The notes beneath the pieces were generated by a model. That model saw only the letters and a list, made by a program, of their open reading frames with translations, was not told the DNA's origin and ran no database searches. This document shows, in pieces, positions 47,429 to 56,490 of a stretch of 64,000 nucleotides of DNA. How positions within the stretch are numbered: position 1 is the first letter of the stretch; every line of letters starts with the position of its first letter. Made by a program: the position numbers and the translations under genes. Source of the DNA: Litorivicinus sp. (GTDB taxonomy: Bacteria; Pseudomonadota; Gammaproteobacteria; Pseudomonadales; Litorivicinaceae); the NCBI GenBank assembly GCA_018401755.1, contig JAGYKJ010000006.1, forward strand, positions 186,001 through 250,000. The letters are read 5' to 3'.

Positions 47429-49725
47429 ACACTCTTCGGCGACTGGTTCAAGCAGTCACCGATGCCGAAAACCTCGATGCTGCTTTGGATCTGATCGTGA
47501 GTCGCGTCAAATCCATCATGCAGACCGGTGTGTGTTCTGTGTATCTAAAAGATGATGCGTCAGATCGATGGGTGTTGATGGCGACAGATGGGTTAAAGCC
47601 CGAGTCGGTTCGGAAAGCAAGTCTCGGCCTCAGTGAAGGCTTGGTTGGGACCGTGGGGACCCGCGAGGAGCTGTTGAATCTTGACAATGCCCCTCGTCAC
47701 CCAGCGTTTCGATTCTTAAGGGAGACTGGGGAAGAAGAATTTTATTCCTTCCTGGGTGTTCCCATTGTCCATCAGCGGCAAGTCCTCGGAGTATTAGTGG
47801 TCCAGCAAGTCACCCCGCGGCGATTTTCTGATGACGAAGAGTCACTGTTGATCACAGTGGCTGCACAGCTGTCCGCATTGATTGCCCACGCCAAGATTTC
47901 TGGTGCCTTGCGCACCGGTGGTGGTCAGGGTGATGAAGCGACTGGCATTGATGTTCACTTCAAAGGTGTCGCGGGCGTGCCCGGGATTGCCATGGGAACC
48001 TGTCTGGTGCGCCAGCCTCCGGCAATGCTGCGCCGGGTTCGTGATCGGATGACGGATGACCCAGAGCGTGAATTGGCAGCCTTTCAAGTGGCCCTGAGCG
48101 CGGTGAAAGATGAGTTAAGGCGGATCAGCCAGAATTTGTCAGCGAGCCTCAAGCAGTCTGAGATGGCCCTATTTGAGACCTATCTGAGGATGCTCGAGGA
48201 TCACGCTTTGAGCGGCGAAGTGTGCCGACGGATTCGATCAGGCGAAAGTGCAGAGACTGCGCTGAAATATGTGGTCTTGGATTTGGTCGCGCGATTTGAG
48301 GCCATGCAAGACGCTTATTTGAGGGAGCGTGGCTCAGATTTGCTGGATTTGGGCCGCCGCATTCTGGCCCGTTTGCAAGATCAAGTGGATGATTTAGGCC
48401 CACTTCACGAGGATACGATTTTAGTGGCTGAGGATGTCACCCCGGTGATGTTGGGTGAGATTCAGAAGCATCGTCTCAAGGGGATTGTCTCGGTGAAGGG
48501 ATCTGCGAACAGCCACGTCGCGATTCTGGCGCGGAGCCTCGGAATCCCGGCTGTCATGGGAGCAACCGACCTGCCGGTGTCAGATCTGCAAGGCACCATT
48601 GTGGTCGTCGATGGGTGGCGCGGTGAGGTGGTGGCTAATCCATCTGAGGCAGTCCGTGACGCCTACCAAGAGGCCATCGTTGAAGCAGAGGTGTTGCAAG
48701 CAGACTTAGATCGTGTGGGCCCAGGACCGTGCACGACCCGAGATGGTCATGGCGTTTTGTTGATGCTCAATTCCGGCCTGTTTGGTGAGCTGTCCCAGCT
48801 CCAGCGATCATGGATTGGCGGTGTCGGCTTATATCGAACAGAGTTCGCGTTCCTATCAAGGAGTCGTTTTCCCACAGAAGACGAACAGCGTGCTATTTAC
48901 CAAGATGAACTGGATCAGTATTCGCCCAACCCAGTGGTGATGCGAACCTTAGATATTGGTGGTGACAAGGGTCTCCCGTACTTTTCTTTTGAAGAGTCCA
49001 ATCCGTTTCTAGGCTGGCGCGGCATCCGTGTCACCCTCGATCATCCAGAGATTTTTATTACCCAGATTCGAGCCATGCTGCGTGCATCTGAGGGATTAGA
49101 TAATTTACGGATTCTATTACCGATGGTCAGCACCGTGGCTGAATTGACCGCGTCTAAGCGGCTGATTGCGCGTGTCTTAGGCGAGCTTCGCGGTGATGGG
49201 ATGCATCTAGAAACCCCTGAAATTGGGGCGATGATTGAAGTACCGAGTGCAGTGTATATGGCGCCAGAACTGGCGCGCCAATGTGACTTTTTATCTGTCG
49301 GCTCAAATGATTTGACGCAATATGTGATGGCGGTTGATCGCACCAATGCGCGGGTCGCGAATTTATTTGACAGCCTCAATCCAGCAGTATTGCGTGCCCT
49401 TGATCAGACTTGCCAAGCAGCGCGTGGCGCCGGTATTCCTGTTGCGCTATGCGGAGAAATGGCGGGTGATCCAATGGCCGCCGTCTTGTTGGTCGGACTT
49501 GGCTTTGATGAACTGTCCATGTCTGGCTCGAGCTTGGCCAAGGTGAAGCGGGCAGTGCTGGCGTTTGATCGATCGGATTGCCAATCCTTGGCCGCACTTG
49601 CGTTATCACTCGAATCTGGGGAGCAGGTTCTGCATCTCTTGTCTGAAGCGTTTTTGAAGCACGGTTTGAGTTTACTGTTACCACCATCACTGCGGGATAC
49701 GTTGGCGCTCGAGGCCTGCCAGTAA
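47422..49725 (+). CDS. ptsP: PEP-protein phosphotransferase of the nitrogen PTS (EI-Ntr)
   Basis: First enzyme of the regulatory nitrogen PTS; it passes phosphate from PEP to NPr. The 767 residues have an N-terminal GAF domain (about 1-160), then the enzyme I phosphohistidine domain with GSANSHVAILARSLGIPAV and the PEP-binding barrel (GIRVTLDHPEIF, LSVGSNDLTQYVMAVDRTNA). NPr and EIIA-Ntr genes are not in the window. It overlaps rppH, and the TSUP gene starts on its last base. Confidence 0.95.
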   Translation: MLDTLRRLVQAVTDAENLDAALDLIVSRVKSIMQTGVCSVYLKDDASDRWVLMATDGLKPESVRKASLGLSEGLVGTVGTREELLNLDNAPRHPAFRFLRETGEEEFYSFLGVPIVHQRQVLGVLVVQQVTPRRFSDDEESLLITVAAQLSALIAHAKISGALRTGGGQGDEATGIDVHFKGVAGVPGIAMGTCLVRQPPAMLRRVRDRMTDDPERELAAFQVALSAVKDELRRISQNLSASLKQSEMALFETYLRMLEDHALSGEVCRRIRSGESAETALKYVVLDLVARFEAMQDAYLRERGSDLLDLGRRILARLQDQVDDLGPLHEDTILVAEDVTPVMLGEIQKHRLKGIVSVKGSANSHVAILARSLGIPAVMGATDLPVSDLQGTIVVVDGWRGEVVANPSEAVRDAYQEAIVEAEVLQADLDRVGPGPCTTRDGHGVLLMLNSGLFGELSQLQRSWIGGVGLYRTEFAFLSRSRFPTEDEQRAIYQDELDQYSPNPVVMRTLDIGGDKGLPYFSFEESNPFLGWRGIRVTLDHPEIFITQIRAMLRASEGLDNLRILLPMVSTVAELTASKRLIARVLGELRGDGMHLETPEIGAMIEVPSAVYMAPELARQCDFLSVGSNDLTQYVMAVDRTNARVANLFDSLNPAVLRALDQTCQAARGAGIPVALCGEMAGDPMAAVLLVGLGFDELSMSGSSLAKVKRAVLAFDRSDCQSLAALALSLESGEQVLHLLSEAFLKHGLSLLLPPSLRDTLALEACQ

Positions 49726-50528
49726 TGGAATTTTTGATTTATCTGCCTCTGGGGGTTGTCTCAGGGGTGATTGCCGGTCTCTTTGGTGTTGGTGGTGGGA
49801 TCGTCATTGTTCCGGTGCTGCTGTTGACCTTCGACATACTGGGTCTCTCAATTGATATTGCTTCGCACGTCGCCGTCGGGACCTCGCTTGCATGCGTGGT
49901 GATGACCGCCTTGAGCTCCTCGTATAACCACTATAAGAAAGGTGCCCTGCTCTGGACTTGGATCCGTCGTTTGGTCCCATTTCTGATCATCGGTGGTGTC
50001 ATCGGAGGTTGGACTGCAGATCAGCTGCGTGGCGAGACCCTGACCTTGATGCTGGGGTTATTTTTGATGGCGATGGGGACACAGCTTTTTTTGACAGCAA
50101 CAAAAGTCGTCGCGCCCGGTGATGAGAAACGACCCTCTGCTGCCGTGATTGCTGTGACTGGAACTGGCATTGGTTGGCTCAGTGCGATGATGGGGATCGC
50201 TGGCGGAGCATTCTTAGTTCCGCTCATGACGAGTTTTGGTGAGCAGGTCAAACGCGCTGTGGGAACGGCGGCGCTGCTTGGCTTACCCACAGCGACTGCT
50301 GGGACTCTGACCTTTATTGTGACAGGTTGGGAGACTCCTGATCGTCTTCCATGGTCTGCGGGGTACGTGTACGTCCCTGCGTTCTTGGGGATTGTCGCAA
50401 CCAGCACCGTTGCGGCACGCTTTGGTGTGAAGCTTGCACATGTGCTGGATCAAGTTATTTTGAAGCGCCTCTTTGCGGCATTTTTATGGCTCGTCGCGTT
50501 TCGCTTAGTGTGGAAGATTTTGGCATGA
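49725..50528 (+). CDS. TSUP-family (TauE/SafE) membrane transporter
   Basis: Inner-membrane protein of 267 residues with about eight hydrophobic helices and two family repeats: GLFGVGGGIVIVPVLLL near the N-terminus and MMGIAGGAFLVPLM in the second half. Members move sulfite, sulfonates or organic anions; the substrate cannot be told. It lies between ptsP and lgt, an arrangement known in Pseudomonas, overlapping lgt by four bases. Confidence 0.88.
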   Translation: MEFLIYLPLGVVSGVIAGLFGVGGGIVIVPVLLLTFDILGLSIDIASHVAVGTSLACVVMTALSSSYNHYKKGALLWTWIRRLVPFLIIGGVIGGWTADQLRGETLTLMLGLFLMAMGTQLFLTATKVVAPGDEKRPSAAVIAVTGTGIGWLSAMMGIAGGAFLVPLMTSFGEQVKRAVGTAALLGLPTATAGTLTFIVTGWETPDRLPWSAGYVYVPAFLGIVATSTVAARFGVKLAHVLDQVILKRLFAAFLWLVAFRLVWKILA

Positions 50529-51313
50529 CCTATCCCCAGATCAATCCAGTGGCGCTTGACCTCGGATTTTTGCAGATTCATTGGTATGGCCTCATGTATG
50601 TCTTCGGTTTTCTCGGGGGCTACTGGTTAGCGCGTCGTCGCATTCAGGCGGGTCGGTTTCCAATGGATGCGAACGCCTTGTCTGATTTTGTGGGTTGGGT
50701 GGCAATCGGCGTCATCCTAGGGGGTCGCCTTGGCTATGTGTTGTTTTACCAGCTTGAGCGCACTATCGCGGACCCTTTGAGTGCATTGGCCATCTGGGAA
50801 GGCGGAATGTCTTTTCACGGAGGCTTACTGGGTGTGATCGGGCTGACTTGGTGGTTCGCGAAGAAGCATCAGATTGCACCGCTTGTTTTGGGTGATGCAC
50901 TGGCCCCACTGGTTCCGATCGGCCTGGCGTTGGGCCGGCTGGGTAATTTTATTGGGAGTGAGCTGTGGGGGCGAACCACGACACTTCCGTGGGGCATGGT
51001 ATTTCCAAATGGCGGCCCGTTACCGCGTCACCCGAGTCAACTCTATGAGTTTGCCTTAGAGGGTGTTGTGTTATTTGTGGTGTTGCATGTCTATGCTCGG
51101 ACGCCTCGGCGCGCTGGACAAGTCACCGGACTCTTTCTAATTGGCTATGGAGTGTTTCGATTTGCGGTGGAGTTTGTGCGCGAACCGGATGCGCATTTGG
51201 GATTTGTTTGGTTAGATTGGGTGACCATGGGTCAGTTGTTAACAGTACCAATGATGCTGATCGGCCTTTGGTTATTTGTGCGAAAAGGGAATCTGCATGC
51301 AAGCGTATCTTGA
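50525..51313 (+). CDS. lgt: Prolipoprotein diacylglyceryl transferase
   Basis: Adds diacylglyceryl to the lipobox cysteine of prelipoproteins, the first step of lipoprotein maturation. From ATG 50525 (ATGA overlap with the TSUP gene) the protein has 262 residues. [29 protein letters not shown] and the Lgt signature [14 protein letters not shown] are present. A longer reading from 50351 is rejected. The end overlaps thyA by 17 bases. Confidence 0.95.
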   Translation: MTYPQINPVALDLGFLQIHWYGLMYVFGFLGGYWLARRRIQAGRFPMDANALSDFVGWVAIGVILGGRLGYVLFYQLERTIADPLSALAIWEGGMSFHGGLLGVIGLTWWFAKKHQIAPLVLGDALAPLVPIGLALGRLGNFIGSELWGRTTTLPWGMVFPNGGPLPRHPSQLYEFALEGVVLFVVLHVYARTPRRAGQVTGLFLIGYGVFRFAVEFVREPDAHLGFVWLDWVTMGQLLTVPMMLIGLWLFVRKGNLHASVS

Positions 51314-52130
51314 TGTCTTGAAGTTACTACTTGAGTCGGGCCATGCAAAGGGCGATCGGACCGGGACCGGTACACTCAGTCTCTTTGGGCATCAAATGCG
51401 TTTTGCTTTGTCAGATGGCTTTCCTATGGTCACCACGAAGAAATTGCATCTGAAGTCCATTATTCATGAGCTTCTCTGGTTCATTCGCGGTGATACAAAT
51501 ACCGCCTATCTCCGAGAACATGGTGTCAAAATTTGGGATGAGTGGGCGACGGAAACTGGCGATTTAGGTCCTATTTACGGGGCACAATGGCGAAGTTGGC
51601 CGGCACCCGATGGACGCACGATTGATCAACTCATAGAGGTCATTACGCAAATTAAGGCACGTCCTGATTCTCGACGCTTATTGGTGTCTGCATGGAATCC
51701 TGCACTGCTCCCTGATGAGTCAATGAGCCCGCAAGCCAATGTGCAAAGAGGCCGGATGGCACTTGCGCCTTGCCATACCTTATTTCAGTTTTACGTTGCC
51801 AATGGCGCCCTCTCCTGCCAGCTCTATCAACGTTCGGCAGATATTTTTCTAGGAGTCCCATTTAATATAGCGTCCTATGCGTTATTGACGCACTTAGTCG
51901 CGCACCAATGCGATTTAGCCGTCGGGGATTTCGTTTGGACTGGTGGCGACGTGCATCTGTATCAAAACCATCTCTCGCAGGCCAAAGAGCAATTAACGCG
52001 GACGCCACGGCCATTGCCGCGTCTGACGCTATTGGATAAGCCTGTCGATATTACGGGATATACAGAGGCGCACATTCAAATTGAGGGATATGATCCGCAT
52101 CCCCACATCAAAGCGCCGGTGGCCATATGA
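51297..52130 (+). CDS. thyA: Thymidylate synthase
   Basis: Makes dTMP from dUMP with methylene-THF. From ATG 51297 the protein has 277 residues, about 13 more than E. coli because of an insertion before the active site (about [20 protein letters not shown]); such longer forms exist in other proteobacteria. The catalytic cysteine is in [13 protein letters not shown], and [17 protein letters not shown] and [19 protein letters not shown] are conserved. It overlaps lgt by 17 bases and folA by four; ThyA and FolA act in one folate cycle. Confidence 0.96.
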   Translation: MQAYLDVLKLLLESGHAKGDRTGTGTLSLFGHQMRFALSDGFPMVTTKKLHLKSIIHELLWFIRGDTNTAYLREHGVKIWDEWATETGDLGPIYGAQWRSWPAPDGRTIDQLIEVITQIKARPDSRRLLVSAWNPALLPDESMSPQANVQRGRMALAPCHTLFQFYVANGALSCQLYQRSADIFLGVPFNIASYALLTHLVAHQCDLAVGDFVWTGGDVHLYQNHLSQAKEQLTRTPRPLPRLTLLDKPVDITGYTEAHIQIEGYDPHPHIKAPVAI

Positions 52131-52630
52131 TTCGGGTGTCCGCGATCGTTGCACGCGCTGAAAATGGGGTGATTGGTCGTGATAATCAGCTCCCGTGGTA
52201 TTTGCCATCCGATTTAAAGTATTTCAAAGCGCAGACCTTTGGAAAGCCGGTCGTGATGGGTCGCAAGACCTTTGAGTCAATTGGCCGTCCGCTCCCAGGA
52301 CGAACCAATGTGGTGATCACCCGTCAGCCAGATTGGCAGTCACCAGGGGTGAAGGTGGCATCCTCAATAGAGGATGCGTTGAAGATTGCAACTGCCCAGG
52401 CGGAGTTGGATGGCGCCGATGCGGTGATGCTCATTGGCGGTGCAGAAATTTATCGGTTGGGCGCACCCTATATCGATCGATGGTATATCACGGAGGTGCA
52501 TCTCCAGCCGGACGGTGACGCTGCTCTTCAGGATCTGGATATGACCTTATTTGCTGAGGTCAGCTCTCAAGTTGGTCAGGCTCAACCAGGTGAGCCTGAC
52601 CATACCTTTCGAGTGTTTGATCGGCGTTAG
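52127..52630 (+). CDS. folA: Dihydrofolate reductase
   Basis: Regenerates THF from the DHF made by ThyA; the trimethoprim target. The 167 residues carry [31 protein letters not shown] with the active-site Asp, [12 protein letters not shown] and [12 protein letters not shown]. It starts on the last bases of thyA and converges with ilvD, overlapping its end by four bases. Confidence 0.96.
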   Translation: MIRVSAIVARAENGVIGRDNQLPWYLPSDLKYFKAQTFGKPVVMGRKTFESIGRPLPGRTNVVITRQPDWQSPGVKVASSIEDALKIATAQAELDGADAVMLIGGAEIYRLGAPYIDRWYITEVHLQPDGDAALQDLDMTLFAEVSSQVGQAQPGEPDHTFRVFDRR

Positions 52631-54297
52631 TCAGTCACAGCGCCGGTACTGGCGCTTGATACCAATTTCGCAAACTTTGCAAGGACGCCGCGGGTTGGAA
52701 TCTCTTTGGTCATGACCCACTTTGCTCGACGAGCCTCTAGCGTGGCGTCATCAAGCTCGACTGCGAGTCGGTTCTGCTCTGCGTCGATGGTAATGACATC
52801 GCCGTCCTCAAGCAGTCCAATCGGTCCACCGACAGCAGCTTCAGGGGTGACATGGCCAATGACAAAGCCATGTGAGCCGCCAGAGAATCGTCCGTCAGTG
52901 ATCAGAGCAACGTCCTTACCAAGCCCTCGGCCCATGATGGCACTGGTCGGTGACAGCATCTCCCGCATCCCCGGCCCCCCTTTGGGCCCCTCATAACGGA
53001 TGACAATGACGGTCCCTTTTTCAACCTCTCCAGCGATGATGGCGGCTTGAGCTGCCTCTTCGGAGTCAAAACACTGTGCCTTCCCGGTGAATGTGAGACC
53101 TTCCTTGCCTGAGATTTTAGCCACCGCGCCCTCGGGCGCGAGGTTCCCGTAAAGAATACGGAGGTGACTATCGGCTTTGACCGGATTATCGAAGGCACGA
53201 ATGATGTCTTGGTGGGCGGGATAGGGGGGCACCTCGGCAAGGTTTTCCGCCAACGTACGTCCAGTCACAGTCAGAACGTCTCCATGCAGTAGGCCCTGGT
53301 CGAGCAACATTTTCATCAGTGGCTGTATCCCGCCGATCGCAATTAATTCGCTCATCAGATATTTCCCAGATGGCTTCACGTCCGCCAGAACGGGCACACG
53401 TTTCCCAATTTCTGTGAAGTCATCCAGGCTCAGAGGGATATTTGCAGTGTGTGCCATGGCTAGCATGTGGAGCACAGCATTGGTGGATCCACCCAAGGCA
53501 ATGACGACTGTGATGGCGTTTTCAAAGGATTGACGGGTCACAATATCGAGCGGCTTGAGATCTTGCTCAATAAGGCGCACAACGGCTTCACCGGCGCGCT
53601 CCGAATCAATCCGCTTATCCCCCGAGATAGCTTCTTGGGCTGACGAATTGGGCAATGACAATCCAAGGGCTTCAATGGCGCTGGCCATGGTGTTTGCGGT
53701 ATACATCCCACCACAGGATCCAGGTCCTGGAATCGCGGTCTTTTCAACCGCGATCAGTTCTGCATCATCGATGGTGCCTGCAGCACGCGCGCCAACGGCC
53801 TCAAAGACGCTGACAATGTCCCGGCGCTCCGCACCGGGCTGAATGGTGCCGCCATAGACAAACACAGACGGCCGATTCAGGCGCAACATCGCCATGACAC
53901 ATCCAGGCATATTTTTATCACAGCCACCGATGGTGACGATCCCGTCAAAACCTTGACCGGCCACCACGGTTTCGATGGAGTCACAAATCACTTCACGGCT
54001 GACCAACGAATACCGCATTCCTGGGGTACCCATACTGATTCCGTCACTGACAGTGATGGTGTTGAAGACAACACCCTTCCCTCCGGCCGCATTTGCCCCT
54101 TTTTCAGCACAGTCGGCGAGTGTATTGATGTGCATATTGCAGGGCGTGACCATGGACCAGGTACTGGCAATACCAACTTGTGGTTTTTTGAAGTCGTCAT
54201 CACTAAAGCCAACAGCACGCAACATCGCGCGAGACGGTGTTTGATTTAAACCATCAACAATGACGGCGGAATGCTTACGGCGAGAATGATCGGTCAT
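52627..54297 (-). CDS. ilvD: Dihydroxy-acid dehydratase
   Basis: Iron-sulfur enzyme of valine and isoleucine synthesis. The 556 residues are the shorter IlvD type (E. coli 616). Cluster cysteines appear in [17 protein letters not shown] and [14 protein letters not shown], and [15 protein letters not shown] is a family motif. It follows argA by nine bases on the same strand. Confidence 0.95.
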   Translation of the reverse strand: MTDHSRRKHSAVIVDGLNQTPSRAMLRAVGFSDDDFKKPQVGIASTWSMVTPCNMHINTLADCAEKGANAAGGKGVVFNTITVSDGISMGTPGMRYSLVSREVICDSIETVVAGQGFDGIVTIGGCDKNMPGCVMAMLRLNRPSVFVYGGTIQPGAERRDIVSVFEAVGARAAGTIDDAELIAVEKTAIPGPGSCGGMYTANTMASAIEALGLSLPNSSAQEAISGDKRIDSERAGEAVVRLIEQDLKPLDIVTRQSFENAITVVIALGGSTNAVLHMLAMAHTANIPLSLDDFTEIGKRVPVLADVKPSGKYLMSELIAIGGIQPLMKMLLDQGLLHGDVLTVTGRTLAENLAEVPPYPAHQDIIRAFDNPVKADSHLRILYGNLAPEGAVAKISGKEGLTFTGKAQCFDSEEAAQAAIIAGEVEKGTVIVIRYEGPKGGPGMREMLSPTSAIMGRGLGKDVALITDGRFSGGSHGFVIGHVTPEAAVGGPIGLLEDGDVITIDAEQNRLAVELDDATLEARRAKWVMTKEIPTRGVLAKFAKLVSSASTGAVTD

Positions 54298-54306
54298 GGG
54301 ACAGTC

Positions 54307-55599
54307 CTATAAGGCCTTGGTGAGGATGAGAGAATTGCGTTGAAAGTTATACATCGCTTTTCGATTATCCGGCAGATCAGTCAGTGATGCACGCACAAAG
54401 CCGCGTTCACTAAACCAATCAGGTGCTAGGGTTGTGAGCACGCAAAGTGTCTGCAGTCCACGATTCCGCGCTTCGTGTTCAATGGCATGTAAGAGCTGTG
54501 TGCCAATAGTGACCCCGGTATGATCGGGATCGACAGCCAAAGCGGCGAGCTCACCAGTCCCTGTATCCAAGGGGTAGAGCGCGGCTGAGCCGAGAATACG
54601 CCCGTCACAGTCCATCACCATGAAATTCTGGATTTCGGCTTCAAGCTGTTCCCGCGAGCGTCGGACCAGTGATCCAGCCTCTTCCAAAGGTTGCATGAGA
54701 TGCAGCAAGTGACTGAGGTCATCGAGGCGCGCCGGGCGAACGCGAGCAGTTGCCTCACCGGTGACCATGGTTCCTGATCCCTGAACCGTTAATAATTCTG
54801 TGAGCAGAGCCCCATCAGTTGCCGCATGCACAAGATGACACCGCTTGACGCCACCCCTGAGGGCAATTGCAGCCGTATTGAGGCGACGCTGCATTTCTGG
54901 CGTTTGGGCTGGAAGTACTCGATCGAGTGTCCGGCTGGTGAGCTCTGTGAGCGCAGTTTGATCTAAATCAACACAGGTCGGTGTGGGACCAAATAAGATC
55001 AGCTTGTCTGCGTGCAAGGCAATCGCGGTTTGAGACGCCACTTCTTCACTTGCCAAATTATAGAGTTGGCCACTTGGGGCGTGGGCAAGGTGGTCGAGAT
55101 AGACGACGGCACCTAAGTCAAGTTGGGCGCGGATACCTGCAATGTCGATTTTCCGTACCGAGCCGGTGAACTGGTGATCCACGCCACCATGGACGCCGAG
55201 TGGCTTGGCGGTGACGAAGGCACCAGAGACCATCGGCGCTGTGCCCCGATTGCGATGCATCGCGCGGGTGTAGAGCCCCCGAAAAGCGAGACGAGCCTGG
55301 CCGACAATCTCTTGCACCGCGATGAGTAATGCACCATCGGTGATACGACGTGTCGCATGAAACTCTGATGGGACGCCGCGTGCTGTGACATGCCGATCAA
55401 TGGCATGGCGCGTGCTTTGTACTAGGACCAGTTTGACATCGAGCGCATGGAGTAGGCAGAGGTCTTCCACCAAACGACTGTAGTTGACTTCTGAGCCATG
55501 CTCATCCGAGAGTAGGACAACGAAGGTCTTCCCACGGAATGACTCAATATAGGGACCCGCTTCTCTCAGCCAGGCCACAATCGGTTCGGTTTGAATCAC
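54307..55599 (-). CDS. argA: Amino-acid N-acetyltransferase (N-acetylglutamate synthase)
   Basis: First step of arginine synthesis, acetylating glutamate. From GTG 55599 (AGGAG upstream) the protein has about 430 residues (E. coli 443): an N-terminal amino-acid-kinase-like domain (about 1-280) that binds arginine for feedback, then a GNAT domain with ELAALAVDPDHTGVTIGTQL, the acetyl-CoA site. The longer reading to 55824 crosses into the divergent CYTH gene and is rejected. The 32-base divergent gap must hold part of both promoters. Confidence 0.94.
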   Translation of the reverse strand: MIQTEPIVAWLREAGPYIESFRGKTFVVLLSDEHGSEVNYSRLVEDLCLLHALDVKLVLVQSTRHAIDRHVTARGVPSEFHATRRITDGALLIAVQEIVGQARLAFRGLYTRAMHRNRGTAPMVSGAFVTAKPLGVHGGVDHQFTGSVRKIDIAGIRAQLDLGAVVYLDHLAHAPSGQLYNLASEEVASQTAIALHADKLILFGPTPTCVDLDQTALTELTSRTLDRVLPAQTPEMQRRLNTAAIALRGGVKRCHLVHAATDGALLTELLTVQGSGTMVTGEATARVRPARLDDLSHLLHLMQPLEEAGSLVRRSREQLEAEIQNFMVMDCDGRILGSAALYPLDTGTGELAALAVDPDHTGVTIGTQLLHAIEHEARNRGLQTLCVLTTLAPDWFSERGFVRASLTDLPDNRKAMYNFQRNSLILTKAL

Positions 55600-55631
55600 G
55601 GTGTCTCCTTGATATGACTTAGGATTGTGCG

Positions 55632-56489
55632 ATGAATTCCCCAGTAACTCCAGATCCCATCGAGCGCGAATTGAAACTTGGCGTGCGTGACTTGTTCGCC
55701 GATCGTTTGGATGGCTTGCTTGCTGGACTTGGTTTAGAGCATGTCGAGCGCCAGTCCGAACGGCGCCTGGGGAATACCTATTTCGACACATCGTCGGGGG
55801 CCTTGCATGCGCTGGGGGTCGCAATTCGGTTGCGTCAGGTCGATGACACCATTGAAATGACAGTCAAGGTCCGTGAGCCGGATGAATCTGGATTGAGTCA
55901 GCGCCAAGAGTGGAATATTCCCGTGACCGATGATGCGCTCGACTGGTCCGCGTTGGCAGCCTTACCCTTGACCCTGGAAGTACGGCAGCTTCTCGCGCCT
56001 GCTGCACTGGGGGCGGTGTTTCAGAATGTATTGTGGCGGACCGATTGGTTCATACGGGATCAAGGGCTGGCGCTTACCGTGTCCTTGGATCGCGGCGAGG
56101 TCACGGTCGGTTCCAAGAGTTCTCCGGTCTCGGAGTTGGAACTTGAGTGGCATGCAGGCCCATTGGATCGGCTGCTTTGGTTGGGGATGCAGTTAGCAGA
56201 TCAGATTCCCGCCTACATGGCAGTGGTGAGCAAGGCTGAGCGGGGCGAGCGGCTGATTCGTGCTGAGTCTCCTGTGTTTGATCCGTTCCCGACGACGCGA
56301 TTGGGTTGGATCAATCGACTCAGTCGGATGCTCGATCCGTTGTCTGGTCCGAGCCCTCAAGAGGCGATTCGCGCGTTAGATGCCATTGGGGACCCAGTCA
56401 CTCGTCGTTGGAGGCCGGCGGTCGAGCGTGGTGAAATCCCAACTGGACTGGGGCGTTGGATGATAGAGAGTCAACAAGGATTGAGCTGA
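55632..56489 (+). CDS. CYTH-domain triphosphatase (YgiF-like)
   Basis: The 285 residues start with IERELKLGV, the EXEXK metal-binding hallmark of the CYTH tunnel fold, followed by NTYFDTSSGALHALGVAIRL and TVKVREPDESGLSQRQEW. In E. coli the homologue YgiF (inorganic triphosphatase) lies directly before glnE, as here (one base between). Only a short C-terminal part is left, without the CHAD domain of longer relatives. The substrate is probably tripolyphosphate (inference). Confidence 0.88.
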   Translation: MNSPVTPDPIERELKLGVRDLFADRLDGLLAGLGLEHVERQSERRLGNTYFDTSSGALHALGVAIRLRQVDDTIEMTVKVREPDESGLSQRQEWNIPVTDDALDWSALAALPLTLEVRQLLAPAALGAVFQNVLWRTDWFIRDQGLALTVSLDRGEVTVGSKSSPVSELELEWHAGPLDRLLWLGMQLADQIPAYMAVVSKAERGERLIRAESPVFDPFPTTRLGWINRLSRMLDPLSGPSPQEAIRALDAIGDPVTRRWRPAVERGEIPTGLGRWMIESQQGLS

Positions 56490-56490
56490 C